Part shown: positions 15,286 through 24,524 of the stretch, in pieces
How positions within the stretch are numbered: the stretch's first letter is position 1
Layout: each line of letters starts with the position of its first letter
Assembly (NCBI GenBank): GCA_029861785.1
Contig: JAOTYR010000005.1
Coordinates: 1 to 38,255, forward strand
Reading direction: 5' to 3'
DNA: 38,255 nt
DNA from: Candidatus Nitrosopumilus sp.
GTDB lineage: Archaea > Thermoproteota > Nitrososphaeria > Nitrososphaerales > Nitrosopumilaceae
The notes under the pieces: generated by a model
Seen by the model: only the letters and a program-made list of their open reading frames with translations
Told to the model about the DNA's origin: nothing
The model's database searches: none
Translations under genes and position numbers: made by a program

Positions 15286-17411
15286 TATCTAACCTTTTTT
15301 AATTCTGACTTAATGTTATCTGCAAGGGTTAAACCAATTTTATCAATTTCCGCTAATTTGTTTACAGGGATTGTTGCCAAATCATCTAAAGTCTTGATTT
15401 TGTGTTTGAATAAAGCCCTTGCCCTTACACGACCTATTCCTTTTACCTTTACCAGCTCTAACAGTTCCTCTCTAATACCATATACGATTCGCCTTCTTTG
15501 GTTTTCAAGCTCTTCAAGCAAATCTGCTCTTTCCACATGTTTTGCAATCTCTCTGAGGCAGTATGTGAGCCAATTTGCATTCTCAACCATCCTATGCATA
15601 TCTCCTGATTCTATCCCCAGACCATCTGAGAGAGAGGTTTCAGAAGATTCTGTTATCCATGACTGGAGTGCCATAAGACTCCTAGAGCAATCATACTCTG
15701 AAATCGGCTCAAGTAGCTCCGAGGTATGATTTTCTATCATCAGACTGGCAGTCTCAAAATCTTTATTTCGCAATGAAAATTTTGGAAAAAACTCCTCAGA
15801 ATTTGTAATTACATGTAAAAATCCAAAAGTGTGTTTTTTTTTCTTTGAGACATTTTCTATTGAATCTCTAAAATGAGTTGCGGTTAATGGATCAATATAT
15901 AGCATTGATGTCTTTTTACCAAATTCAGTGGCAGCATATCGTTGACCTTTTTTTATTATTAAAAATTCACTTGAAAGAAAACGTAATGCAATATCTATTG
16001 CAAATTTTATTGCTGGTTTTCTTGATTGCAAACCCCCTAATGTTTGCAAAAAGAAATCTAGAATTTCTTCTTTTTTAATTCCAGGATTTGTAACAATTAC
16101 ACTTAGAATATGCGTTCTCAAAGACTTATCATCAGTAATTTTTGATACAATTGGTTCTGGTTCTCCTTTTATGTAATGCTCAATTATTTCCTCACCGTTT
16201 CCCTTTCCAATGATTATTGATTCTCCATACTTGTCGTACTGTGGTCTTCCTGCTCTTCCACAAAGTTGTTTGTACTCCAGTATGCTAATTGGTCTGTTTG
16301 CTCCAACCTTTGCATTGTATCTACTAATGTTTGAAATTACAACACGTCTTGCTGGAAGGTTAACACCTGCTGCTAAAGTTGGTGTAGATGATAACAGTTT
16401 GATCTTTCCACTTCTAAATTCTGTTTCAATGATTTGTCTACATGATTGGTTTAATCCTGCATGATGAAAAGCAACTCCTTTTTTTATTAACACAGCAAGT
16501 GTCTTTACAAGATCAGTATTTTCATTTACCTTTAGGATTTTTTTTGAGATTTTTTCTAGTTCATCAAGTTCTTTTTTTTCTATTAGATTTCCTATTACAT
16601 CCATTGCCTTTGTTGCCAAAGACTTGGAACGTGTTCTAGTTTCTGCAAAGATTAGTGATTGGCCTCCTTCCTGAACGCATTGTACGCCTAGATCAATGGG
16701 AGTTCCACGAATGGTGTTATCTACCTCAAATGTTTCCCCATCACTCATTGTCACCACTCCTCCATCATAGACCCCTTCTGAAAGTGGTACAGGTCTCCAT
16801 TGATTTTCTACTAACTTACATCCAAGCCAATTGGCTAATTCTTCAGAATTTGTAATGGTAGCACTAAGAGCCAAAATTTGTGGTTTGTTCTCTAGTCTTT
16901 TTAGCCGAGTCAGAACCATCTCAAGTGTTGGTCCACGTGAATCATCACCAATCAAATGGACCTCATCAGAAATTACAAGACCAATATCATCAATCCATTC
17001 TACTGTTTTTCTTATTACAGAGTCCATCTTTTCATTAGTTAAAATCAAGATGTTGTTCTTTTCTAATTTTTTTTCAACATTTTCAAAATCACCTGTAGAA
17101 ATTCCTACCTTTATTTTATTTCCTATTGAGAGTTTTTCCAATTTTTTAAACTCTAAAAATTTTTCAGCAGCTAATGCTCGAAGTGGACTAAGATAGATTA
17201 CCTTACCTTTATTTTTTGAAAGATAACTAATCATCGCCAAAGTAGCAATCAGAGTCTTTCCGCTTGCAGTTGGGGCAGAAACCAAAATACTTTTGCCCTT
17301 TAGCAGCCCTGCCTTTACACTGTCAGCTTGGGGAGGATATAGCTTTGTTAGTCCCTCTGATTTTAAAAACTTGATTGCAGACTCGGAAAGATCTAGTTGT
17401 TCTATTTTCAT
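15282..17411 (-). CDS. hel308: Hel308-type Ski2-like DNA helicase
   Basis: A 709-residue ATP-dependent 3'-5' DNA helicase thought to remodel stalled forks. RecA1 has the Walker A segment APTASGKT and the DEVH box in VISDEVHLIGD. Motif III is SATITN; RecA2 has HHAGLNQSCRQIIE, LAAGVNLPARRVVI and QLCGRAGRP. A winged helix and a ratchet domain follow, and two helix-hairpin-helix motifs (VKGIGRVRARALF and IDKIGLTLADNI) close the protein. Its ATG overlaps the MCM stop as ATGA. Some Hel308 proteins end in a PCNA-binding motif; none is obvious here. Confidence 0.92.
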   Translation of the reverse strand: MKIEQLDLSESAIKFLKSEGLTKLYPPQADSVKAGLLKGKSILVSAPTASGKTLIATLAMISYLSKNKGKVIYLSPLRALAAEKFLEFKKLEKLSIGNKIKVGISTGDFENVEKKLEKNNILILTNEKMDSVIRKTVEWIDDIGLVISDEVHLIGDDSRGPTLEMVLTRLKRLENKPQILALSATITNSEELANWLGCKLVENQWRPVPLSEGVYDGGVVTMSDGETFEVDNTIRGTPIDLGVQCVQEGGQSLIFAETRTRSKSLATKAMDVIGNLIEKKELDELEKISKKILKVNENTDLVKTLAVLIKKGVAFHHAGLNQSCRQIIETEFRSGKIKLLSSTPTLAAGVNLPARRVVISNISRYNAKVGANRPISILEYKQLCGRAGRPQYDKYGESIIIGKGNGEEIIEHYIKGEPEPIVSKITDDKSLRTHILSVIVTNPGIKKEEILDFFLQTLGGLQSRKPAIKFAIDIALRFLSSEFLIIKKGQRYAATEFGKKTSMLYIDPLTATHFRDSIENVSKKKKHTFGFLHVITNSEEFFPKFSLRNKDFETASLMIENHTSELLEPISEYDCSRSLMALQSWITESSETSLSDGLGIESGDMHRMVENANWLTYCLREIAKHVERADLLEELENQRRRIVYGIREELLELVKVKGIGRVRARALFKHKIKTLDDLATIPVNKLAEIDKIGLTLADNIKSELKKVRY

Positions 17412-19495
17412 ACTCGGTTATAATGACCGGGTTTTGATTCATAAATAGATGCTTCGCGCAACATTCTTCGGACATAGTTTCTTGCTTCTTCTTCAGTAAA
17501 TTTTTCAGTCTTTTCAAGTTCTTTGACGAAGGTCCTTTCTTCTACTGCAACCTTGTTGTCACCTTCAAGTCCTTTTAGGACATCCATGAATAGCTGCATT
17601 TTTGAGACCTCGCTTCTCGGTCTTCCTTGTAAGACTCCAAGGTCCACCTTGCCTGTATTGACATCCACACCTGCATCCTGAAGCATAGATTGTATTAGAA
17701 ATATGGCACGTTCAGCATCCTCTTCTTCTACCTTGTCTTTCATAAGTAATCTGGCACGAGCAGTTGAGAGCCTGATAATACCCTCAAGTTGTCTTGGGGT
17801 AACTGTAATCATCTCTTCAGATTCCACATTTCTCATCTGCAAATAATAATCAAGAATCTTCTCTTCGGCTTCCTTGGTCAAATCAGGTACTCCTTTTCTT
17901 GCATATGCTAGATACTTTGTTAGTAAATCAACATCAATTACAGAACGCTTGTTTGTTCCCTGTGGAGTGTGTAAATCGATAATATGTCGTGCAATCTTTT
18001 CGTCTCTCTCTCTTGTTGGAATGTCCCTTACTACAAATATCAAGTCAAATCTTGTAAGCAATGGAATAGGCAAGTTTACATTTTCTGTGATATTTTTAAA
18101 TGGATCATACTTGCCGTACATTGGATTTGCTGCTGCCAAAATTGAAGTTCGTGCATTCAATGTTGCGACGATACCACCTTTTGCAATACTTGCAGATTGT
18201 TGTTCCATAACTTCGTGTAATGCACTTCTATCTTCTGGTTTCATTTTGTCAAATTCATCTATACATACTAGTCCTTGATCACCTAACACGACAGCTCCTG
18301 CTTCAAGCATCATAATTCCTGTCTTGTCTCTAACTACAGCTGCTGTAAGTCCTGCAGCAGTCGATCCTCTACCTGATGTATAAAGTCCTCTTGGCGCAAT
18401 TCTTGCACAAAATTTTAGCATCTCACTTTTTGCAGTACCAGGGTCGCCGACAAGAAATACGTTAATGTCACCCCTAATTTTGCTTCCATCACCTAGCAAA
18501 CGCTGGTTGGATCCTACAATCAACAACAAAATTGCTTCTTTGATTAGGGATTGTCCTTGAATATGTGGTGCAAAAGAATCTATTAATCTTTGATATACAT
18601 CAGGAGTGTTCCCTAATGCACGAATTAATTTTTCGTCTTCAGGTGAGATTTCTTCTCTTTGGATTTTTCTTGAGGTCTTGGAGCCACGACCCCCCAAGAA
18701 CTCTATATTGTTACCCTCGATTCTTAATCTATACAATCCACTGTGTCCTCTTTGAATACCTGCAACAGATTCTTGTTCAATTCTGACTATTCCAGTAAGT
18801 ATGATTCTGTCTCCTGGCCTTGCATTATCTACTAAATCCTGCCTAATTGTGACATCAATATAGTGAGGAAGCTGTCCAGGTGGAAGATCTTCAGGAAGTT
18901 CTTGCAATCTTAAAATTTGGAAATCTATGAATTTACTTGCCTCAGGTTTTAACTCAAAGTCTCGGTGTTTACAATTAGGATTATCACAAACAACTGGAAT
19001 CTTTACATCCATTCCTTTGAGCTGAATTACTTTGGTTGGATGCTCATCAGGACACACAAAGATTAGTTCCTTTGCTAGCGGTTTTACTTCAGAAGCCCTT
19101 ACCACCATCCCTGAAACACTTGTTATGTATCCAATTGTTTCAGAATTGATTTGTCTGAGACTACGTTGTAATGGATAGTTTACCAGCCTAACACGAACTT
19201 CGTCTTTAATCTTCTCCGCATAATCAGGGAATCTTGTTTGAAGAGCTTCTTTTATTGCACGTGAAAAAGCATTGAAGATCCTATCAGGATCTTCAGAGAA
19301 TATTATTTCAATTTCGGGCTCTATTACAAGATCATTATAATCAACTAAAATGTATTTTTGATTTTTTGGCATCATTTCGTCAATTTGCTCGACATACTTG
19401 TAGTTGCCAAACTTGTCTTTGAATCGAATTAAGAAATCTTTTACTCTATCAGACAAAGCAGATTCTGTAAATGTGCTAACTTGAACTTTACTCAA
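17408..19495 (-). CDS. mcm: Replicative minichromosome maintenance helicase
   Basis: A 695-residue hexameric fork helicase. The N-terminal domain holds a zinc site (C148, H152, C170 and C175, with H177 nearby) and an OB fold. The AAA+ core has Walker A GDPGTAKS at 350-357, Walker B LVCIDEFDKM at 409-418, sensor LAAANP and arginine-finger region LLTRFDL. A winged helix ends the protein. The start is TTG 19495, overlapping the end of the GINS gene by eight bases in another frame. Full-length with all motifs. Confidence 0.97.
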   Translation of the reverse strand: MSKVQVSTFTESALSDRVKDFLIRFKDKFGNYKYVEQIDEMMPKNQKYILVDYNDLVIEPEIEIIFSEDPDRIFNAFSRAIKEALQTRFPDYAEKIKDEVRVRLVNYPLQRSLRQINSETIGYITSVSGMVVRASEVKPLAKELIFVCPDEHPTKVIQLKGMDVKIPVVCDNPNCKHRDFELKPEASKFIDFQILRLQELPEDLPPGQLPHYIDVTIRQDLVDNARPGDRIILTGIVRIEQESVAGIQRGHSGLYRLRIEGNNIEFLGGRGSKTSRKIQREEISPEDEKLIRALGNTPDVYQRLIDSFAPHIQGQSLIKEAILLLIVGSNQRLLGDGSKIRGDINVFLVGDPGTAKSEMLKFCARIAPRGLYTSGRGSTAAGLTAAVVRDKTGIMMLEAGAVVLGDQGLVCIDEFDKMKPEDRSALHEVMEQQSASIAKGGIVATLNARTSILAAANPMYGKYDPFKNITENVNLPIPLLTRFDLIFVVRDIPTRERDEKIARHIIDLHTPQGTNKRSVIDVDLLTKYLAYARKGVPDLTKEAEEKILDYYLQMRNVESEEMITVTPRQLEGIIRLSTARARLLMKDKVEEEDAERAIFLIQSMLQDAGVDVNTGKVDLGVLQGRPRSEVSKMQLFMDVLKGLEGDNKVAVEERTFVKELEKTEKFTEEEARNYVRRMLREASIYESKPGHYNRV

Positions 19496-20006
19496 TTTTG
19501 TAACCTCTTATCTGTTTTTCAAAATTTTTACTATTCTCATAAATTGTTTTAAAGAAAACACTTTCTTCAACAGTAAGCTTGTGGTACAAATCAGAATTTA
19601 GTTTAGTAGAGTCTGCAAGTTTTACAAGCTTGCCTCTTCGCATCCTAAATAATTCAAGCAACATACTTTCGATGTGATCAAAGTCCTCTCTTTGTAATGT
19701 TTTCAGGTATTGTTTTAATTTGATATAGAAATGAGGATCAAGGGTTGATACTTGGTATTCTCCTACCATTTTTTCTTTAGATAGTGCTTGTTTTAGTTCA
19801 GTTATCATATCAGGCGAATCTAGTTCTCCGAGATTGTTATCCTCAAGAATCTTTCCAACCCAACGGGGAAGATTCATGATCTCGCCTGTGCCACCCTCAA
19901 CTTTGATTTTGGCCACGTTAAACTTGACATCTTGACTGAGAGTAATCTTGGCTTCCTTTAGCCCATATCCCATATCATGTAATTTCTCTACTCTTTCTAT
20001 TTCCAT
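19488..20006 (-). CDS. GINS complex subunit (Gins23-like domain order)
   Basis: A 172-residue partner of MCM in the archaeal CMG-like helicase. The small B-like domain comes first (ITLSQDVKFNVAKI, then NLPRWVGKILEDNNLGEL), and the helical A domain follows (FDHIESMLLELFRMRRGKLVKLAD, then LTVEESVFFKTIY). B before A is the order in Psf2/Psf3 and archaeal Gins23, although the A-domain wording also resembles Psf1/Sld5. ATG 20006 is chosen over GTG 20015. First gene of the GINS-MCM-Hel308 chain. Confidence 0.75.
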   Translation of the reverse strand: MEIERVEKLHDMGYGLKEAKITLSQDVKFNVAKIKVEGGTGEIMNLPRWVGKILEDNNLGELDSPDMITELKQALSKEKMVGEYQVSTLDPHFYIKLKQYLKTLQREDFDHIESMLLELFRMRRGKLVKLADSTKLNSDLYHKLTVEESVFFKTIYENSKNFEKQIRGYKIE

Positions 20007-20098
20007 TAAGATCACTATTACCTCATATGATCTTCATGTAATGGATCGATCAATTCTATTCACTATTTAGTGAGATCAATTGATCCTATTAATTTCGA

Positions 20099-20105
20099 TT
20101 TATTA
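20099..20105 (+). promoter_or_regulatory. TATA-like element for the RFC small subunit
   Basis: TTTATTA is centred about 28 bases before ATG 20130 and supports that start over the earlier in-frame GTG at 20070. Confidence 0.35.
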
Positions 20106-20129
20106 GTGGGGCGTAGACTATGGAGAAGC

Positions 20130-21080
20130 ATGTCATCAACAGGCATGTGGGTTGAAAAGTATCGTCCAACAAAACTTTCTGAAATCGTAAACCAAACAGA
20201 AATTATTGGTAGTTTAGAGGCCCTAATTGCACATCCTGCAGATATGCCCCACTTGTTATTTTCAGGGTCTGCTGGTGTTGGCAAAACTACTGCTGCAATG
20301 TGTATCTCAAAGCAGATTCTTGGGGAAAATGCCAAAGATTACACTTTGGAACTTAATGCATCTGATGAGAGAGGAATAGGAATGGTTAGAGAAAAAGTAA
20401 AAAAATTCTCTAGATTTGCAGGAATGTCAGATGCACCTTTCAAATTAATAATTTTAGATGAGGCTGACGAAATGACAAATGACGCTCAGACTGCCCTGAG
20501 ACGGATAATAGAAGATACTGCCCAATATTGCAGGTTTATACTTATAGCCAATAATATCTCAAAAATTATCGAACCAATTCAAAGTAGATGTGCTGCATTC
20601 AAGTTTACATCAATTCCCGAAGAAGATGTGATTAGTCGACTAGGTGAGATTTCAAAAAAAGAGAAAATAAAGTCAGACAAAAAGGGCCTCAAGGCAGTTT
20701 ATGAATACTCAGAAGGAGATCTGAGACATGCAATTAATCTCCTGCAGGCTACTGCAAGTATTGGGGATATTACAGAGGAGCACGTAAAGTCTTCAGCAGG
20801 ACTAACTAAAACCTCTGATGTTGATGGAGTTCTTGCAATGGCATTGGCCGGAAAAATCATAGAAGCAAGAGAAAAGATGATTGAACTAATCAAAGTCTAT
20901 GGAATGAGCGAATCTGATTTTCTAAAATATCTAAATGCGGCAGTATTCAAATCAAAACATGAAAGGCTATCTGAAATTCTAGAATTCATTGCAAAGTATG
21001 ATTATAGAATTTTAGTTGGGGCAAATCCTGAGATTCAGCTATCGGCGTTATTAGCAGAACTTGGGAATGTAGAGAAATAA
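20130..21080 (+). CDS. rfcS: Replication factor C small subunit
   Basis: A 316-residue AAA+ clamp-loader subunit that helps place PCNA on DNA. It begins with the family's MWVEKYRP segment. Walker A is GSAGVGKTTAA, Walker B with DEAD is LIILDEADEMTNDAQTALRR, and the SRC motif is PIQSRCAAFKF; the C-terminal collar is complete. The upstream frame to GTG 20070 would add 20 residues with no family counterpart, so ATG 20130 is used. It is divergent from GINS-MCM-Hel308. Its stop codon ends at the base adjoining the 3' end of convergent tRNA-Ser. Confidence 0.94.
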   Translation: MSSTGMWVEKYRPTKLSEIVNQTEIIGSLEALIAHPADMPHLLFSGSAGVGKTTAAMCISKQILGENAKDYTLELNASDERGIGMVREKVKKFSRFAGMSDAPFKLIILDEADEMTNDAQTALRRIIEDTAQYCRFILIANNISKIIEPIQSRCAAFKFTSIPEEDVISRLGEISKKEKIKSDKKGLKAVYEYSEGDLRHAINLLQATASIGDITEEHVKSSAGLTKTSDVDGVLAMALAGKIIEAREKMIELIKVYGMSESDFLKYLNAAVFKSKHERLSEILEFIAKYDYRILVGANPEIQLSALLAELGNVEK

Positions 21081-21164
21081 CGCAGAGAGGGGGATTTGAA
21101 CCCCCGCGTTCTTGCGAACACAGGCTCTCAAGGCCCGCGCCCTACCGGACTAGGCGACCTCTGC
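21081..21164 (-). tRNA. tRNA-Ser (TGA)
   Basis: A class II tRNA with a long variable arm. Acceptor GCAGAGG pairs with TCTCTGC. The anticodon stem CGGGC/GCCTG encloses CTTGAGA, anticodon TGA. The variable arm is the TGTTCGCAAGAACG hairpin. The discriminator is G, as expected for serine. CCA is not encoded. A TATA-like element near 21191 is about 26 bases upstream. Confidence 0.94.
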
Positions 21165-21240
21165 AAATTTCGATAAAATTTAGTGGTTAAAATTTGTTGA
21201 TGACAGAAATTAGAAAAATAAGAAAAAAGAAAAGTTTTCT

Positions 21241-21786
21241 TTAATCGTGCGCATGTGGATTGCCGCTGCCTTCCATCTTGACATATGTACCTGCTGCTTT
21301 TTCATGGAATTCTGCATTTGCTTGTTCAATTAGAATAGCGCCAGTTGGACATGCTTCTTGGCATGCCATGCAAACAGTACAATCATGTTCTCTGATTGGC
21401 ATTGATTTGTCACTTTTGTCTAATCTTTCGTCCTGTTCAGTAAGACCAGTACCTTCAAAGGTTTTGCCAACAACATCGGCTGCTGGAATATCTTGTTCGG
21501 TTCTATACCACTGGAATGTCTGAACTGGACATACACTCATGCAAGATCCTGCGGCAATACATGAATCCCAATCTACTGCAACTGTAGTACCGTGAATACC
21601 AAGTGGAACTTGTTCTTCTCCATGGTCTGCATATGCTGCTTTTACTTCATCGTCAGAAAATGCTGCACCATCGTTTCCGGTATTTACAGGCCAGATCCAA
21701 TGAAAATTCTCGCCATCACCGTGGCTTGTCTTTCCGGTTGGTTCTTTTTCTGCAAAATAGTCTTCAGATATTACTAAATCTGCCAT
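21241..21786 (-). CDS. Zinc-type dicluster ferredoxin, copy 1
   Basis: A 181-residue ferredoxin of the Sulfolobus zinc type. The first cluster motif is C76-IAAG-S-C82...C86P, lacking the fourth cysteine and so set for [3Fe-4S]; the second, C136-TVC-MAC-C146P, binds [4Fe-4S]. Compared with the S. tokodaii zinc site (H16, H19, H34, D76), candidate histidines H22, H29 and H65 are present but the Asp position is M129. The residue between cluster-I cysteines, Asp in Sulfolobus, is A79. A C-terminal tail ends in PHAHD. ATG 21786 is 25 bases from the TATA box, so it is preferred over TTG 21804. A soluble electron carrier, probably for 2-oxoacid oxidoreductases. Confidence 0.9.
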   Translation of the reverse strand: MADLVISEDYFAEKEPTGKTSHGDGENFHWIWPVNTGNDGAAFSDDEVKAAYADHGEEQVPLGIHGTTVAVDWDSCIAAGSCMSVCPVQTFQWYRTEQDIPAADVVGKTFEGTGLTEQDERLDKSDKSMPIREHDCTVCMACQEACPTGAILIEQANAEFHEKAAGTYVKMEGSGNPHAHD

Positions 21787-21804
21787 ACGATAATTACCAT
21801 TCAA

Positions 21805-21816
21805 ATATTATTTAAA
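21805..21816 (-). promoter_or_regulatory. TATA box of ferredoxin copy 1
   Basis: Minus-strand TTTAAATAATAT is centred 25 bases before ATG 21786. The same 12 bases occur at the same distance before ferredoxin copy 2. Confidence 0.6.
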
Positions 21817-21916
21817 TCTAGATAGAATTAATCTCACCTAATCCTATGAATGGATATAGCTGGTAAAAAATTTAAAAAATCATAAAACAATTTAAAAGAA
21901 ACTAAACGTTTCAAAT

Positions 21917-22405
<489 letters not shown>

Positions 22406-22420
22406 TCACATCAGATTTAG

Positions 22421-22432
22421 ATATTATTTAAA
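22421..22432 (-). promoter_or_regulatory. TATA box of ferredoxin copy 2
   Basis: Minus-strand TTTAAATAATAT is centred 25 bases before ATG 22402, identical in sequence and spacing to the box of copy 1. Confidence 0.6.
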
Positions 22433-22541
22433 GCTAGACCAGAATTAATGGGAACGAATCTATTCGATCTGGAATTGTTGTATTGATTTTCTTATTCCTA
22501 AATCCCTTACGTTCATATCGTTTGAGTGTAAATTGTTATAG

Positions 22542-23207
22542 TTGGATATTTTCAAGTACGATGCATATCGTGGACCAAACATTGGAGTGTACATTACTGT
22601 AAATGATGATTTTGTTTTACTACCTATGGGCTTCGCAAATACAAAAGCGGAAAAACTTGGAAAGTATCTAGAGGTAGAAACACTGTTTACATCGGTTGCA
22701 AACACCCGACTATTGGGAGCACTAATGGTGATGAACAATCGAGGAATACTATTACCAACTACTGCATATTTGGATGAATATGATTTTTTGAAAAAAGAGA
22801 CTGGCCTTGAGGTGGAAGTTTTGGATTCAAAGTATACTGCCTTGGGAAATGTAATTTGTGCTAATGATAAAGGAGCAATTGTATCGCCATGGCTCTCAAA
22901 GTCAGACTGTGAGACAATAGAGCAAGTTTTGGGAGTAGAGGTGGTTCAAAAGAGGATTTCAGGTTTGAGTCAGGTAGGGGCTTTGATGGTGGCAAATAAT
23001 TCAGGAGCAGTTATTCATCCTGAGACCAATGAAGAGGATATGAAGATGTTTGCAAACGTTTTAGGTGTGAAAATAGAGCATGCTACCATTAACAATGGAG
23101 TGCCATTTGTATCATCAGGAATTTTGGCAAACAACAAGTCAGTAGTTGTTGGAACATTAACTACGGGACCTGAGATTATGATGTTAACTAGGGCTTTTCT
23201 AAATTAA
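22542..23207 (+). CDS. eif6: Translation initiation factor aIF6
   Basis: A 221-residue anti-association factor that binds the large ribosomal subunit. It shows the five-fold IF6 repeats: NIGVYITVNDDFVLLP, LLGALMVMNNRGILLP, ALGNVICANDKGAIVSP, QVGALMVANNSGAVIHP, and VSSGILANNKSVVVG. The start is TTG, with no nearby in-frame ATG that keeps the first strand (DIFKYDAYRGPNIG). It converges on hisS and the two coding ends overlap by 20 bases. Confidence 0.95.
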   Translation: MDIFKYDAYRGPNIGVYITVNDDFVLLPMGFANTKAEKLGKYLEVETLFTSVANTRLLGALMVMNNRGILLPTTAYLDEYDFLKKETGLEVEVLDSKYTALGNVICANDKGAIVSPWLSKSDCETIEQVLGVEVVQKRISGLSQVGALMVANNSGAVIHPETNEEDMKMFANVLGVKIEHATINNGVPFVSSGILANNKSVVVGTLTTGPEIMMLTRAFLN

Positions 23208-24468
23208 TTACAGATGCTGGATCATCAGTTATAGTTTCAATCTCAATTTTTGATTCTAATCCTGATTTCATATCTCTTAGAACAACTTTGCCCTCTTCTA
23301 GTTCTTTTGGAGCTACAATTATACAAAACCTAGAGTCTGCTGATTGATCCATTTGTTTTTTCAAAGGTTTTCCTGCAAGGTCAATGTTTGTTGGAATATT
23401 TGCAAGTCTCAATAAAGATGCAATACTCATTGCAACTTTTTGCATCTCGCCGTTAATATACAAAACAGAAACTCTAGCTTGAAGTCTATCTGAAATTATT
23501 TTTTGCTCTTGCATTGTAAGAATTATTCTTTCTACTCCACCTGCAACTCCAGTTGCTCCAATGTCTTCTCGTCCAAAGGCTTTGGTTAGTGAATCGTATC
23601 GTCCACCACCTGCAAGAGCTCCCAATGTAGAGTTTTTATCAAATACCTCAAAGACTGTTCCTGAATAGTAATCTAGTCCTCGAACTATACCGAAATTAAT
23701 TCTGACATTTGATACTCCTCGATTTTCTAGTGATGTGAATAGCTCTTTTAGATAGTCCCACGATACCAAGTTAGCAGCATCTATTTTTTCTTCTACCTCT
23801 TTAATGGAACCTTTGATTTGTGAAAATTCTAGAATCTTTTCTAGCTTGTCTGTATCATATCTGTTATTGAACTCATTTAGAATATCTTGTTTTGATTTTT
23901 TCTGAATCTTGTCAATTACGCGCAAAATGTCAGCCACTAAAGTAGGATCTTGTGAATCAAATGTTTTGTTAATGTAGGATTCTACTAGATTTCTATGATT
24001 GATATCAATTGTAATGTCCTTGAGTAGTAAGGAATCAAAGAGGCGTGATGTAAACTCGATAATTTCGGCTTCTGACTCTATTCCTGGCTTGCCGTAAACT
24101 TCGATATCCCATTGGTGAAAGTATCTGTATCTTCCCTTTTGGGGCTCGTCATATCGAAACACTCCGCCAAAACTTGAGATTTTTGCAGGTAGTCTCATTG
24201 ATTTTTGTGATGCTGCATAACGCGTCAGTCCAACTGTAAAGTCAAATCTTAAGGCAACTTCTCGTTCTCCCTTGTCTGTAAAGTAATAAATCTCGTCTCT
24301 GATCGCAGGACCAGACTTTGTCTCTAATACTGATAGTAGTTCAATTGGTGAAGGATCCATAAATGAAAATCCATACAAATTTGATAGTTGTTTAAAGTGG
24401 GATCTGATATGTTCAATGTTGACATGCTCTGCTGCCTCAAAGTCTTTCATTCCGCGTGGTAGATCCAA
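23188..24468 (-). CDS. hisS: Histidyl-tRNA synthetase
   Basis: A 426-residue class II synthetase. Motif 2 is FRYDEPQKGRYRYFHQWDIEVYG. The histidine-binding signature RGLDYYSGTVFE and the motif 3 region GGGRYDSL lie in the second half. A short anticodon-binding domain follows (VSVLYINGEMQKVAMSIASLLR). The start is ATG 24468 at MDLPRGMKDF, which matches the family's N-terminal pattern. The end overlaps the convergent aIF6 gene. Confidence 0.95.
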   Translation of the reverse strand: MDLPRGMKDFEAAEHVNIEHIRSHFKQLSNLYGFSFMDPSPIELLSVLETKSGPAIRDEIYYFTDKGEREVALRFDFTVGLTRYAASQKSMRLPAKISSFGGVFRYDEPQKGRYRYFHQWDIEVYGKPGIESEAEIIEFTSRLFDSLLLKDITIDINHRNLVESYINKTFDSQDPTLVADILRVIDKIQKKSKQDILNEFNNRYDTDKLEKILEFSQIKGSIKEVEEKIDAANLVSWDYLKELFTSLENRGVSNVRINFGIVRGLDYYSGTVFEVFDKNSTLGALAGGGRYDSLTKAFGREDIGATGVAGGVERIILTMQEQKIISDRLQARVSVLYINGEMQKVAMSIASLLRLANIPTNIDLAGKPLKKQMDQSADSRFCIIVAPKELEEGKVVLRDMKSGLESKIEIETITDDPASVINLEKP

Positions 24469-24524
24469 GATAGTTTTGGTATTTGATATAGTGATTTAGA
24501 TATTTCTAAAATAACTATACAGAA

